Notes under the pieces: generated by a model | What the model saw: the letters and a program-made list of their open reading frames with translations, nothing else | Databases searched by the model: none | What the model was told of the DNA's origin: nothing | Shown: piece after piece, positions 12,001 to 26,900 of the stretch | Layout: the number at the start of each line of letters is the position of its first letter | How positions within the stretch are numbered: the first letter of the stretch is position 1 | Made by a program: the position numbers and the translations under genes | Assembly: GCF_905475395.1 (NCBI RefSeq) | Contig: NC_058339.1 | Span: 37,023,172 to 37,087,171 of the forward strand | Length of the DNA: 64,000 bases | Reading direction: 5' to 3' | Source: Chrysoperla carnea | Lineage: Eukaryota > Arthropoda > Insecta > Neuroptera > Chrysopidae

Positions 12001-14684
12001 CATTGTTAGTTGTTAAAAATACAATTTACTTAATTTGGTTAAAAATACTATTTATAATTGACTTAAAATACAATTTTTGTAATTTGCTTAAATGCTTTTT
12101 GAAGATTGTAAAAAAATGATTTGGAAAAATTGATTTTTGTTTTACGACTATTTTAAAATCGCACACTTTTCTAACAAACTTAGTATATTATCCTTCATTA
12201 ACCTTCATATTAAAGCCCATTAGCAGTTATCCTGCGGGTAAGTTATAGTAAATATTGGTTTCAGATCTCTGAAATTCATATAAAAACATTAATTCACGCT
12301 CATGATATAGAAAATTATAAGGCAAAGTTATAAGCAAATATGTAAATTATTTATTTAAATAAAAAGGATCTGTTGAGTATATATCCTTCCTATACTTCCT
12401 ATAGTTTAGAAAAAATATACTCGTTTATAAATTTAAAGTCATTTACATATTAATTACCTTTTTTGTAAGTGGAAAATTAATCGAGGAAATAAAACGGAAA
12501 AAACATTCTGACCCAGGAATCGACTCATGCGAACTTGTGCTTTATCTATTTACGTCCATAAAGTGTTATTGAAATACCCTACTTCCGAACACCATATACT
12601 CATTATTGAACATTAAAAAATTTTATTTTATATTTTGGACAATTCTATGCATTTTTTGATCTTTGACATTTTTTACCTAATTTCGCCGTGTTCGAGATAC
12701 AAGCATTTAAAAAAAATGCGATTTTAGCCAAAAACTCATTATTGACAAAAAGAGAATGTTAATTTTTTTAAAAGAGAATGCGATGTCCGAGGGAAGGGTA
12801 CTTCTGTCGTACTTTATAAGCGTTAATAACTCCTGGGCAAATCACTTATTTCCTCAAACAATTACACCTCCTTCATTTTCAAAGAAAATTAATTACAAAT
12901 AAAAAGTTTATTCACAGCGAGTGTATTGAAAATGAATTGATAAATTTTTCTTTTTCTTTATAATATTTCTTCAATTTTCTTTTGTATTTCTTTTTTTTTT
13001 TTTCCTTTGTTTTTTATTATTAATTATTTTTTTCTCAATATTTTACAAAATTTTTTTTACAATTTTAAAACATTTAAACATTCATTATTTTTCTTTTTAA
13101 CATTAATTACACAAATTTTTTTTTATTAGAAAAGTTTTTTTATAAAATTTTATACAGAGGATATAGTTTGGAAATTAAGACAACTTAAGGAACACTTAAC
13201 AACATGTTATAAAACATTTTTTATTTTACTTGATCCAAAGTATTTTTGAATTGACATAGGTATTATTTACAAAGTTTTTAATTTTGCGGTAAATTTGGGA
13301 GCACGCATTTTCAAATTTCTTGGAAACAAAAAGAGATTGACCTATAATAACTGATAAAGAATATTAACAAAGTTGGGAGGACTCGGCTCTAGGAAACCAA
13401 GCAGATTACACGCGTTTTTGAGTTATGTTTTGTTGCTGGAAATTGACTAGAGCTAGGGACACAAATCATTAATTTTTGTTTAGTTTTTTCTTAAAATACT
13501 TTATAATCCAGTTAGAATTTTCAAAGACACGATTTAATTTTTTTCCGGAATTTCTGGAATGTACAATGTACATATATTTAAGTATATTCTCTGAAAATTT
13601 CAAGTTGATCCGAAAAATATTCACGATGATAAACGCAAATATGTAAGGACGTCTGTATACGTTCAAAAGTCTTTTAAACTTTAAACGCCTTTTTCTCGAA
13701 ACATCGTTTTCAAAATCAAGTTTCGACTAAATAAATTTTTTGGATTTTTTCATTTTAAATAATCCAAACCAGAGATATGGTGCTCACTGCCGGAGACTTT
13801 TTTTGGAAGGCCTCCAGGAGATTACCCACAGGAGGAGTATCATATCAAATTTTTGAAGTCGGACAACGGGATCTTAAAGTTAAAGAAATGTCCTATATAA
13901 TATATTTATGTAAAATAATGGTCTGTCCAAAAAAATTAATAAAAAAACGCTTCCTTTTTTGCGCCCCCAGCTGGATATAACGTTATTATATTTTGGACAT
14001 TAGGTACTTAAATTAAAACGTCCGTTGAAACTAATTCGTGCTGAGAACGCTTGAATCAATTAAACTCCTTCTGCTAAACGTCCGACATTGTATTTTTTGC
14101 ACGTAAGCTGCAATGGATGTTGAGTTCATTGATCGTGTGTCGCTGGATTGAGGAATCAAAACGCAAGCAATGGACCATACAATTTTTTTCGTTAAAACTG
14201 AAAAAACAGGTATGTAGCTACCCAATTGTTTAAGGTATATCTTTAAGTTCTACCTAAATGAGTATCCAAATTTGTAGCTAAATGTTTTTTATATTTTGAT
14301 AAAACGGCAGTGATACTTGTTTTGGTAAAACAGATTGATTGAAATTTGTAGTTATTTAAGTTGCAATTTGTGGTTATACATATTTGGGTTATGTACTCTT
14401 AAGAATTCGAATTGTCTAAGACATTTATTTGTTAATTAGTTTTAAGCCGGACTGTATTTCTAGGAACAAAACTGTTTCCATTCTATTTCCAAGTTTCTTT
14501 AAATTAGTGTCAATAAATTTCTTCTTTAGGCCATAATGAAGTCTTAAACGTTTTTCCATAAACAGGTAATAAAATCTTTAAAAAAGTTAACTAAATCGCA
14601 TTCCTCAGTAAGTCTAATGAGCCTTCTTTCAAAAAACAATTCTAAATAATTCTGGTCCCATAAAACCAAAATTTTGCGCTTAAT
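9009..14684. other. Intergenic stretch upstream of the PGRP gene and downstream of PDE10
   Basis: No coding exon was recognised. The sequence is AT-rich with long T runs at about 10576-10600 and 12960-13140. It should contain the PGRP promoter just above 9008, but no convincing TATA box or NF-kB site was seen there. Confidence 0.45.
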
Positions 14685-14698
14685 TTTATTATTTTATT
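14685..14698 (-). terminator. Probable polyadenylation signals of the PDE10 gene
   Basis: Two AATAAA hexamers on the minus strand lie about 30-42 nt after the stop codon. A third AATAAA overlaps the stop itself. In AT-rich DNA such motifs are common, so the choice is tentative. Confidence 0.4.
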
Positions 14699-14726
14699 TG
14701 ACATTTTCAGTAACACAATTTTGATT

Positions 14727-14971
14727 TTATTCAATTTGGGGATATTTTTGTTGTTGTTCACGAACTTGTTTATCAATTTGTTGCCATCGTCGCAAATTTT
14801 CTTGACACATTTCTAATAACGGCTTAGTTTCTGGTATTAATTGATACATTAACGTATAACATGGTATGCAGATACCGTTAAGAAATCCCACTTGAGAACT
14901 CGCCTGTTGATGTGGTTGTTGACGATCCATCATAGAAATAGGTTGGCGACCAGCAGCTCGTTCTGCATCAC
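14727..14971 (-). CDS. PDE10-like gene last exon: substrate pocket glutamine and C-terminus
   Basis: It encodes [17 protein letters not shown], then [16 protein letters not shown] with the pocket Gln and clamp Phe, and ends with a Gln-rich helix and TAA. The Gln/Arg/Lys-rich tail is shorter than that of mammalian PDE10A. Confidence 0.94.
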
Positions 14972-17900
14972 CTTGAATAAAATTGAAAAAATTAACAAAA
15001 ATTGGTTTCCAAATTAACATTTGATAATTACCTTGTTGATAAAATTCCTCAAAAATAACTTTGACAGTCTGTACTTGGATGTCCCATGGTTTTGCACTTG
15101 CTGATAAATCACTGCTTGTCATTGAAATGGCCAATAATAGTGTACGATGTTCAATATTAGACCATGAAAATTTGCGTTCTGATACTAATTGTAATAATTT
15201 TGCACGATTAGGAAAAAATAATGCAAGATCTGTGGCTAATATACAATGTTTGACAAGACCTAATACTTGTTTGTATTCAACACTGGAAAGTTTACTGAAA
15301 ATATTGTGCCCTTCCTGAAAAGAAACAAAAAAGTGGAATTTACAAAATTTAAAAAAACATCATTCAACAATCACGTAATCAAATCATTTTTAATAACTTA
15401 GTGCATTAAACAATAATTTTATATAAAATTATGTAGAGGATGTGATTTACACCGTTAAAGAATATTTAACGCGTGAAATATTTTTTGCCTGTGGAGAACA
15501 CGTGAACAAATCTCTCAAAACGCGACTTAATATTACTAAATGGATGACGTGAGTGCTAACGGATAATAATTCAAAAATTTACATCTAAACACCGCCTTGC
15601 AAGCATACCGTGCGACAATTGTTAATCTATTGGTTGTGGCTAAGTGATTTCAAATATTGAAAGCAAAAATTTAATACAATTCAATTATTATCCGAATTTA
15701 ATTGGATTTTTATTGAAAAAAAAAAAAAAAACTAATAAAATCCATTTTTATGTAACTTATTTATTTTTATTATTTAAAAAAAATAGAAATATCAGCATAT
15801 TTTTATATTCGTTGGATGCAGAGTAGAGCTGCCGCCAGAGATAACAAACAAAAAACTTAACATAATTTCCATTTCTTGAAAAATAAAAGCATTAAAATAA
15901 ACTAATTATATTTAGAATAAATTATTATTGATTTTTTATTCAGTTTTCATAATAACTGAGTGGCTTTTTTAAGTACATATTTGAGGCACATTGAAAATAT
16001 TAAAGTTTATAACTTGCGTATATGTGGATGCGGTGAAATCGACAACTTGGCTGGGACAATGGGGGACGTTAGTGACCTTTGAAATTTTTAATTTGTAATT
16101 TTTCCTATGCAAAACATGTTTTTGAGGCACCTTGAAACCTACAGCATTTTAAAGTCGAATATTCAATCATACGAAATATCATCGCCTGGCATGATTTGGT
16201 GGGGGCTAAAACAGCCTGGCAGGTGATTTTAGTTAGAAATTTTTCGTATGCAAAAAATGTTCTTGAGGCACTTTGAAATTTACACCATTTTAAAGTCTAA
16301 TGGTCAGTCATACGAATTATCATCGCCTGGCATAATTTTGTGGGGGTTAAAATAGCCTGGCAGGTGATTTTAATTTGTAATTTTTTCCTATGTAAAAAAT
16401 GTTCTTGAGGCACTTTGAAACATCATTTTAAAGTCTTATATTCAATTAGACGAGTTATCATTGCCTGACATGATTTGGTGGGGGCTAAAATGGCCCCCAT
16501 GGATGTATGTCTGGTTTTAAATATTTCCACGATTAGTTGCTAAATTCGGTTCTGCACGCAACGAATTCATCAAAATTTATTTATTATATTATTTATGATG
16601 TTAAAATGAAATAATAAATAATTCAATTTTGTCATTGATATGAATATCTGTTATTCTGAGCGAACGTAAAAAAATGAAGAATAAATAAATAATTTTCAAT
16701 CAATCAAAAAATTTTTATTTTTATTAATAAAATATTGGTTTTTTCATATTTATACGCTCGTTTTTTTTTTGTTTGTTTTTTTTTTTTTCATAAATTTGTA
16801 ATAACTTGATAATAGAATTTTTTTTATTTTTTATATATTTTGTAGTTTTAGAAACAATAGATCCTTTTTTTTATAGTTTATACATATATGAGATTTTATT
16901 CCTGGATTAGTTTATAATGGATATTTTTAAAACGTATTATTTTAAATTTTATAGCTGATATTTTTAAATAATTAATCTTCATTCCTAATCTCCATAAAAT
17001 AAAAATATCGGCGCTGAAAGGCATTAAAAATATGTTTGACCTGTTTATAAAATACAAGTATTCGTTGTACGCAAACGATGAAGTTGGCGTAATAACGTAT
17101 GTTTTTTCAATATTTTGATTGAAAATATTTTGAAAAAGTATTATTTTTTTTCGTTTAAGATTTACGTTGAAATTACCTAGAAGGAATTTTATTAAAATTT
17201 AATAAAAAAAACCGGCAAATTTATTAATTTTTTTGCTTCAAATAAATATTTTATAGTTTATAGAGGAAAAATCTGTTCGACAAATTAAATTTCTGTTTCT
17301 GATCGTTATTCACTACAATATTTATACTGTCTACATAAATAAGTAATACAAGTTGCCAAATTGTTGCTATTAGGTATATATATCATCCGCTTTTCCGCGA
17401 CGGTTTTATAAAAATTTTAGGATGAGATGGTTAATTACAATCTTAGAGAACCATTTTACCTGTTGTAGAATTGTCACAGTTTGATTGAAATGATGATGTT
17501 CCATAGTACTGGTGCTATAAATGGCTGCTAACGGTGACTCCGTATCCAACATAAATTTATTGTTTTTTCCACGATGGTCCAAATCATGACATAATCCTCC
17601 AATAAACAATGCTAATGCCTTTGAAAAAAAAAAATAAATAAAAGAAATTAAAAAGATAAAAGTCAAATCCGACAAAATAAAGGAAAATATTGAAAAATCA
17701 CATAATCAAAGTCTTCACTATATGATTGGCGAGGTAGTGAAACTTCTCTAAAATTATGAAATATTTTGAGAATAAAATTGGCTGAAGATAAAAATTTGCA
17801 CATTTTTAAACTCGTGATGCAATTAAACTGAATTTGAATGTTTCAAGGACATCTCCTTTTACTTTTCGTACCGGGTTATTGATCATTTGTGCAAAATAAG

Positions 17901-20900
17901 CTTTAATATTATCTAACGAAAGATTAAAAATTTTTGAATACCTAATTATTGATTTCAAATGGCCTCTTAGCCTTAAGTTTTTTTGACAGAATGTGATATT
18001 TTGAAACACTTAGAACATTTAACATTACATTTGTATGTCATATAAAATTGACTAGCTTGATACCCGCCCTCTTCATTGGGCTTATAAGTAAAAACCATCG
18101 CTTTATTGCCTCCACCTCTTTTGATCTCACTTATTAACGTTCCATAACGCTTGAAGAAATTGTTTTATGTAGCTAAAAGATATGCACAGTTTTTTAGCTT
18201 TTTAAATGGTAAAATAGTCATAATTCATTGAGTATAACAGAGCTGCCATGAATTGTTTGACATGTAAAGTTTTAAATTTTTACAGAAATCTTTAATTTAT
18301 CTGTGATCATTATTTTAAACTATAAATTAATGATTTCTGTAAAAATTCAAAATAGTAAATGTAAGATTAAATTTAATTTTTTTCTTTTAAATATCTATAT
18401 CTTTATAATTTATAGCTCATGAGTTATTCTGATGTATGACCTATATTACTGTACAGTTTCATTAAAAACCATTCGCTAGTTTTGGCGTGAAAGAGAAACA
18501 AACAAACAAATACCCTTACTTTCACATTTATAATATATAGGGATAGGGATAATCATATAAATTTTATTTCTACACATGTTTCATTGTTGACAAGCATATT
18601 ATTATTAATTCACAAATCTATCAAACATCGAACCAACCAACACACATCTATTCCATACATTACACACATCCATATCAAATATCCAATCACAAATAATAAA
18701 TCTGGATGATATCTGTAAGTAAACATTTGTCAGATTATAGGTACCGTTATATTGATTTTATTATTTATATCAAAAAACATTGTTATTATGAATTATACAT
18801 AGGGATTGTAGTAGCTAGATATATATGTCTAAAATTTATGTAAAATTAGCTATTTATCGTTTTGAAAATATTATACTGAGTGACTAATACAGCTTATAAT
18901 ACAGTGTCCAAAAAATAACGTGACATTTGAATTTTAACTGCGTGCGTTTATTATCAATTCCTTCCGGTCGGCCAAACAGTCAACAAGGAAAATTATTTGA
19001 ACGTTATACGTCATTTGCGTAACGCTATCTGCCTAAAAAGGCCGGAATTCTGGAAAGACAATTCGTGGTTTTTACACCACGATAATGCACCATCCCATAC
19101 TGCACTCATAATTCGTGATAATTTCGTAAAAAACTCAACCCATATCGTTTCGCAACCACCGTATTCACGCCTGACTACGTATTATTTTGAATGATTTTAT
19201 TACCTATGAGATTGTCCAACTTGTGCTAGCCCACTTGTAAATAAATATTAAAGTTATCTCGTTTAAAATAGAAACTTCTTTACAAGGTAACTAAGTAATT
19301 GAAAATAATACACGTATTGTTATTTGTTAGCTTTTATAGCTATATAGGTACTACCTCCATTGTTTAGTGGAAATTTAATAAATAAAAGCTCTAATGAGAA
19401 TGTGAAACATTTTCATTTTATTTTTACCATTAGTAAAGTGCACAGGGGCGAATTTGTTTAGAAAATTATTCTTATAATGTCGAATATATTATCTTGAGGG
19501 TAGAGTGACAAAAGAGACTTTTGAGTTCCTAATAAGAGTTATACCTTTATTGTAATAAAAACAAGTGAAAACAAAGAATTGACTGAGTTAATTGTTGAAA
19601 TACCATGTATAGACAATTTTGATTACTGTCACATTACACATATACCTATATGTAAATATGTACACGTCACATACATAACTGATAATCCCATATTAATACA
19701 TACTATAAAATTTGCATCTAATGTGTGCCCTCGAGAGTAAACAGTGATGTTTACAAAAAAATGTTTCAAAAAAAAGTTTTTTATTTTTTTATGGAAGGAA
19801 CATTTTTTATACTTTTGTTCTATCTCTAACGGCTTACAAGATGGATTCACCTATATGTTGCTCATTTACGAAATTGACCTCAATTTTTACGTCCTGACCG
19901 CGATGTAAAATTTCAGCTTGATATCTTTTTTCGTTTTTGAGTTATTTATGTTCACAGACGGACGGACGGACAACCGAAAATGGACTAATTAAATGATTCT
20001 ATGAACACCTATACCAAAATTTTGTTAAATAATATTTTTTGTCGCAGGTATTACTTGGTTTATTTTTGGTACGAGCTGTTGTTCTTGGGATTATCCTGGT
20101 AGCATAATTATGCACAATCCAATAATAAAGTTTAATGAAGAAATTCGATCACTTCTTTAAAAAAGCAAATCCAGCTAAGTGGTGTCTATCATCCTGCACA
20201 TTTAAATACTTCAAGCGAGTATAGATAGCATTTTAAACGAATACGCCACTAGCCGAACGTACTGTACAAAACTGTATCGTGTTAGTAATGTAACTTAAAC
20301 ATCCCTACTTCATGATCTAAATGTTACAGAGCATTTTTCGTATTGTTTTTATATTTCTGACTTTTGTTATTGTAGAAACCTTTGTTTATTTAAACTGTTC
20401 ACTAATTTTCTTTTTTTATTCAATTTATTTGATGTTTCTACATTACGTAACTTTTTTCGTTTGATGAATTTAAGGTTTTTAAAAAGTTTGAATTAATATC
20501 GATTGAAGAAATTAAGTAATGCTTGTTTTCAAGTAATACGGAATACCGAACAAAGGGAGTAAAATTTTAAAAAGTATAATTCATAAATAACTCTATTTCT
20601 AATATTATGCTCTCAAAAAATGGGGAAAAACTAGTGCTTGTATTGACCATTTTTTCACCAATTAGTCAGTTCTCAGCTTTTTAAAATGTGTATGAGAGAT
20701 CCAATTTATGGAAAAATGTTTATTTAAACGCTAGCTTAAGGGGAATGGTTTTTCTTTTTTACCTATAGGTCTAAATAAAATTGAAAACATTATAGAAGGT
20801 AATACTTTGGTCAATATCAATGGGGTCATTCTTATAAAAAATTCATGCTCAAGGCCACTGTACTTTTTGGCAATTCCCCAAAAATAGAAATTTGAGATTC

Positions 20901-23900
20901 AATTATCGTCGTGTTGCTATTTTCATATTCGAAAGTTACCTTTAGATACCACTTCTACAAAATGCTAGAAGAATGAAGAAGTGTTTTAAAATAAGATAAA
21001 TAAAAATGCACCTTTTCTCATTCAAGCCAAACATCTAAATTACCCACCGGGTGTTTTCCTTGTGCAAAAACAACCATTTTTAATGTTGGGACAACAATTC
21101 TAAATGTCAACGTCTTATGTCAACCTTTAGTAATATAGTTTTTGGTTTTAATGGTTTGTTTTCTTTCGAAAACAAAAACTTATGTATGGTTCATTGTTCG
21201 ATATATATCTGTAAATTGTTATTCTTACATAATAATAAGTGGTGAAAATCACCTTTAGCGGCCAGATGAATAAGTTTTGATTTTATGTTATCGATAACTT
21301 ATAAGTTTTTTATAAGTATTTTGTTTTTATTATTATCAGTATTACATCTAATCCTCCTTGCTGTTTGGTTGCGAATGTAATGAGATAGAATAAAGGCCGA
21401 AAATAAGCTAACATTCAGTTGATCCGATAGTTTTTCGAGAGTTATCGTATGAGAAGAATTAAGATAGGCAGACACTCACACTTACTTTTTTTTTAAACGG
21501 TAGGTATTACAGAATTGTATAGACACTTCAAAACATAAAAATACCATTAAATTGTAATTTCAATTTTCGGGGTAAAATAATAATTTTCTAGTAGAACATT
21601 TGAAAAACTATTTTTAAATATTGTGACGCAAATTTAGTTTTATGGCTGAAAATTATTACCATATTTTTATTTCATTTTATTTTATCCTATACGAATGTTG
21701 CAATAAAATCAAGTAAAAACTACACGAATTTTAACTGCTATACTTTTAAGAACTTCTCAAGTGGTTAATAATAAACGACTTTATTAAAATCATAAAAAAA
21801 GTAAAAAAATCCACGTTTGATAGTTAAATTATTATTCGAAAATCCGTAGTTCCGAAACAAACACCTAGATCTTTCTTTATAAAACAATAAGAAATATTAC
21901 AACCACGCATGTAGGATATGCAAAGCTTCACGATCGAATTGAGGTTGGGTACGCATTAGTTTGTTATTTGTTTGCAAGCCCTCGCCTAAGCCTTAACTAA
22001 TGCTGACAAACCTTAGCCAACGCTGAAGGATCGGTTACGTAGTGAACTCAAATTTTAATAAATTTTTACCTTTAGTACGGAACCATATTTTTTTGAAAAT
22101 AAAATACAGCCCATTTTATTTGCATATATAATGTAGCATTCCATAAGTGAAAGAATTTTTAAAATCATCCCCTATTTCACCCCTATCCCCAATTATCCCC
22201 TATTTAGAGGATGAATTTCAAAAAATCCTTTCTTATGTGACACCTACTGTACAAAATGAATATTTTCTCGAAATTCCAAACTTCATTAGCGAATCAGGCT
22301 GGGGGTTGATATATCAGTCGCGACTTACCTATTCCCCCTCCAGATTATTTCCCCCGTCTGAAATGTTTCTGATTTTAAATAATATACAAAAAGAAACATT
22401 TTGAAAAAATAAATGATCAAAATCGAAGAAACATTCACTGATGCGACTTATTATTAAATAATAAACTTGAAATCTAAGTCATGAACCCATGCCAATGAAA
22501 AATAAATTTATTCAAGAAAAAATGCAAAAAAATATAATTAAAGTTTTTAATTACTTTTTATGATGTCTAGAAAAGTACCTACCTATAATGTGCATAAATT
22601 GTTTGTGCATTTTATGAAAATGAAAATATTGACAGTTTACTGTTCCTAACAGCATATTATAATAAGTGAAACTAAGTGTCCCAGAATGTCCAGTTGAATA
22701 AAACAATTAGCTTCTAATACACCCGTTTTAAGACGATTAAATTATGTAGAAATAAGACCGATTCCCGATTCTAAGGCCTTGAAACATACGTACTCAGCGA
22801 TAAATAAAACGTTTAAAAACGATAAAAAATTATAGGCGAAATAAATAATTTAAAACTTCTTACCTCATTCGGCCGAAACGAATTTCTCGAATGTTTAATA
22901 ATACTGTACATACAATTCGCCACCGAAAATCCATGTGTCCAATTATGATATGGTACTCGTCGATAATTTTTCCGTACTGTTAATACAAATCGTATTAAAT
23001 TACTCTTCTCAAAACGTTGTAATCCAAATAAATCCGTAAACATAAATATCGCATGTTTTGCCTTAGCATAATCGTCAATATCAAATGGGTTAAAATAATA
23101 ATCATCCACACCAATATAAGAATCTGGAACATCCTGTTGCAATGCATCTTGTAATTCTTCTTCCGAACACGTGTTATGATAACTTAAAACCTCCAAGGCA
23201 ACACGATACTTTTGTTCAGAACGTCGTATTTTATCGTACAATTTAGCATGATGTAACGCTAAACCACAGTATACTGCAAACATTTCAAATGCGTCTTCAT
23301 CCTCTTTGGTAAATAAACCCGAATGTTTATTTACCATTTGCACTACTCCAATAATTGAACCCCGGATAAAAATTGGCATACAAAGTATTGTTTCAGTTTT
23401 ATATCCGGTTAATTGATCTATAGTACGATTAAATCTCGGGTCCGCGTAGGCATCATCAATATTTAATATTTCTCCAGTTAGCGCTACTTGACCAGCGATG
23501 CCCGTACCCAAAGGAAATCGGATTTCACGTGTGGTATTTTTCTTTTTTTGTGGAGTTGAATTATCATCTTCCCCACTTGATGTGGATGACTTCGTATTGT
23601 TACTACGTTCATTATCGTTATCGACACCCACGTCGAAGATTGTCGCGTAAAGTTCTTTTTGCTTGGAATCAACTAAGAATAATGATGCACGATCTGCGTT
23701 TACTAAACGTTGAGCAAAATTCATTATTTTTATCACTAAAGTATCCATACTGACCATATCTTGAAAAATAGATCTGGAATTAAAATAAAAAATTATTTGA
23801 AATTATTGAATATAGGAAGGAATATTTTAAAGTTGATTTTTTTGAGATACTACGAGCGCCAATGCAATTTTAGACTTGAGATTGTATTTTAAACTTTGAT

Positions 23901-26900
23901 TATGCATTTTGTCATAATTTTGTGAAAGTAGACGAAAAATAAGAATACAATTTTTCGATATCTGCCTCGGTTTTTGAAATATCGAAAGTTAAATAATTAT
24001 AACAAAATTTGAAATTTTCAATATTTTGAAAATTACTTCATATATCGGAAAATTTGATTCTTACTTTTTGTCTTATATTCTCAAGTTATAACATAATTCA
24101 CCATGAAAATTGACAAAATATATTTTTTTAAATTTGTGTCCCCACTACTGTGCTCTTACATCCTTATCCTTAATTAGTCGAACACAAAGGTTTTTTTCTT
24201 ATTTTTCTTTTTTTTTTTTTGGAGATATCTATGAAAACATATCATCCATCTACCGTTTTACCATAAGACCAATGTTAAATAATCTTACTTTTGAAGTCAT
24301 TTACTTAAAAAATCGGACAATCCCTACTAAAATTTTTAGAATGATTTAGACTTAGTCCAATTTCATATTAAAAAACTCAAGCCTTTTATCCAAAATTGCT
24401 CTGGTGCTAATACATCCTTAAAGTTAAAGACTATACAATAGGGTATCATCGTTAGTCAAAAATAAATCATGAAATTTGAAAAAAGTTAAAATTTATGTAA
24501 AAATATACTTAAATATTCTGATAATAATCTATTCTGATCATAAAAGCCCATTTTTCTTTTAAAATATTAAAATGAAAAATTGTAATTTTTAAACTGTATA
24601 TCACGTGAACTAAAACTGCTGTGATGTCATAGCGGTATGAGTCATAGACCATCAGTTAGTTCAGTGTAGAGAGCTGGGTACAATATATACATAGATAATA
24701 AGTATATATATTTACTATAATCAGATGTATATGAATATATCTGTCTAACTTATTTGTGTTATTTCGTATAGTTGATACCCATATTACGTCATCAAATTGG
24801 ATACCCGCGTTTTTGACAGTATAAAAAAGGTTTATAATTTAATTTAAGTTTTTGGCAAGAAAGCGTGTCTATTTTTCCGAAATAAATTTTTGGTGGCTTT
24901 TTATTAGCAAAACATTTTGAAGTACTTTTTCAAAAACAGTGGAATATCCTATTGTTTTTCTCCTCTAATATGGATTCAGAATTCATAAAAAAAAATTATT
25001 GTAACGAAACGCAGCAAAAAATAATGTTTTTGAATAAAATGTTCGAACTAAATAATTTTTTCAATTCGAATCACATGATTATTTTATTAAGTACCTACAC
25101 GTATAAATAATAAAATCAATCGTTTATTCGAACATAGAAGTTTCTAATAAATGATAACAATATAGATGATAACTGAATGCTTTAATAGATAAAATAAATA
25201 GATAAAAACTATATTATTTTTCTCAATAATATCTATATCATAAATACGTTATATAGATACTTACTTGACAACATCCAATAGAAAATCATTTAATTTTCTT
25301 TGTTTGTTCATTGAAAGATATAAATGTGCATAATGTAATGCAATACCACCCCATACAAGATACGAACAACCAATTTCTTCATCCTCCTCATGAAATGGAC
25401 GATTCGGATCACGTCGCCATAACTCTAAAATAGCTGCTAGTTGCCCATCAGGTTGTACAATTGCTTGACATAGTACATGTTCAATATCGTCCTTTAAACA
25501 GAGAACAGACAAAATAATTTTATCATTTTTATACCATGTACATATGAAATATATCAAGGTATTCTAAGTTTAGTGCCAAGTTTGCAACGTTTAAAAATAT
25601 TGATAATACCAACAAAATATTTTTATAGGTGCTCATCTGTCTCTCTGACATCATGGTAACTTAAAAACGCAAAAAGATATCAAGATGGAATTTTTGTGGT
25701 AGGACCCATCTTGTAATCCGTTAGAGATAGAACAAAAGTTTAAAGAAAAAAAATGTTCCTTACATAAAATTAAACAACTTTTGTTTGAAACATTTTTTTG
25801 TAAACATCAATGTTTACCCGCGAGGGCGAAAAATTTAAGTAACATTATAAGGTATTTATATACAGATAGGTACCTATTGTATATAGCTACCTGTATACTG
25901 AGGAAGTGAGAGAAAATACTATTATAACTTTGTGTGTAAGAGTGGCTATCTATCTTTACTTTCATGGCGTAAAAAACAAACGATTGCGTAATCAACATTG
26001 TCTATACAGGGTATTTCAACAATTAACTCAGTCACTTGTTTAATTCCACTTGTTATATTGAAATGTTTGTGTGCTGCTTGTTGAAACATGAGGACATCGA
26101 AAACGACGATCATCGAAAAAGTTCATATAATCTATTTTCTATATTCGAATATGTCGAAATGTATTTATTGTAGAGATGGCATGTTTTATTTCAGGAAGTT
26201 ATTTCATATGAATGAGGAAATAAAAATTTGTTAGGAATTTTTTTAAGGATGTTTTATTCTTGATGTGATTGGAAAATTTAAAGTCATGTTTTATACAGTT
26301 TTGAACTGAAGTTATATTCGTTATATGCGTTAGATTCTTTGATTTTGATACAATTTGTTGTCGGTGTTTTTCGCAAGTAACAAAAACTGTAGGTATTATC
26401 AGGTAGAAAATAGTTTCGAAGTTTCGGGAGTGTATTAGTCACAAAGTCATACTCCCCTCTGTATTGTAGACTATTATCTTGGACTACTTCAAACTTCTTC
26501 ATCTAATAAAAGGACCGATAAGTTCTAAAACGTAGCCCCTTTTGTTTCAAAAACGTAGCCCCGAGCTGAAAATTTCCTGGTTTCATATTGTTATTAAATC
26601 GATTCTGAGTTCTCAAAAAAGATTTCAAAAGTCTAATATCTTTTGCAAATAAACCGACTTTATTTATGAGTCAAATTTAGACATTTCATTTATGTGTAAG
26701 GTTGTTTTGATATCACCTAAACACACAATGTTTCCTAACTTTTATGAATAGAGCTTTACTTTGTAAACAACCTAAGACTGAATCTTATGCAAAGATAATC
26801 AAGTAGATTGAAAAATTATTTAAAAAATGTTATTGAGACATGAATAACTTTATTTTTATCTTTTTATTGTTTTTAGTTGAATCGAATTTAGAATCATGTA

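Noticed and set aside
14031..14225. 64-codon minus-strand frame with Cys/Ser-rich text
   Set aside because: Possibly a transposon remnant, but no recognisable motif supports it.
22147..22404. 85-codon open frame with Ser/Pro/Ile-rich sequence
   Set aside because: Low-complexity composition, no splice or family evidence, and it lies in a PDE10 intron on the opposite strand.
22813..23760. PDE5 or PDE11 assignment
   Set aside because: The N-terminal NEQV..FL..HP segment, GAF-B sequence and QPISMMDR region match PDE10A better.
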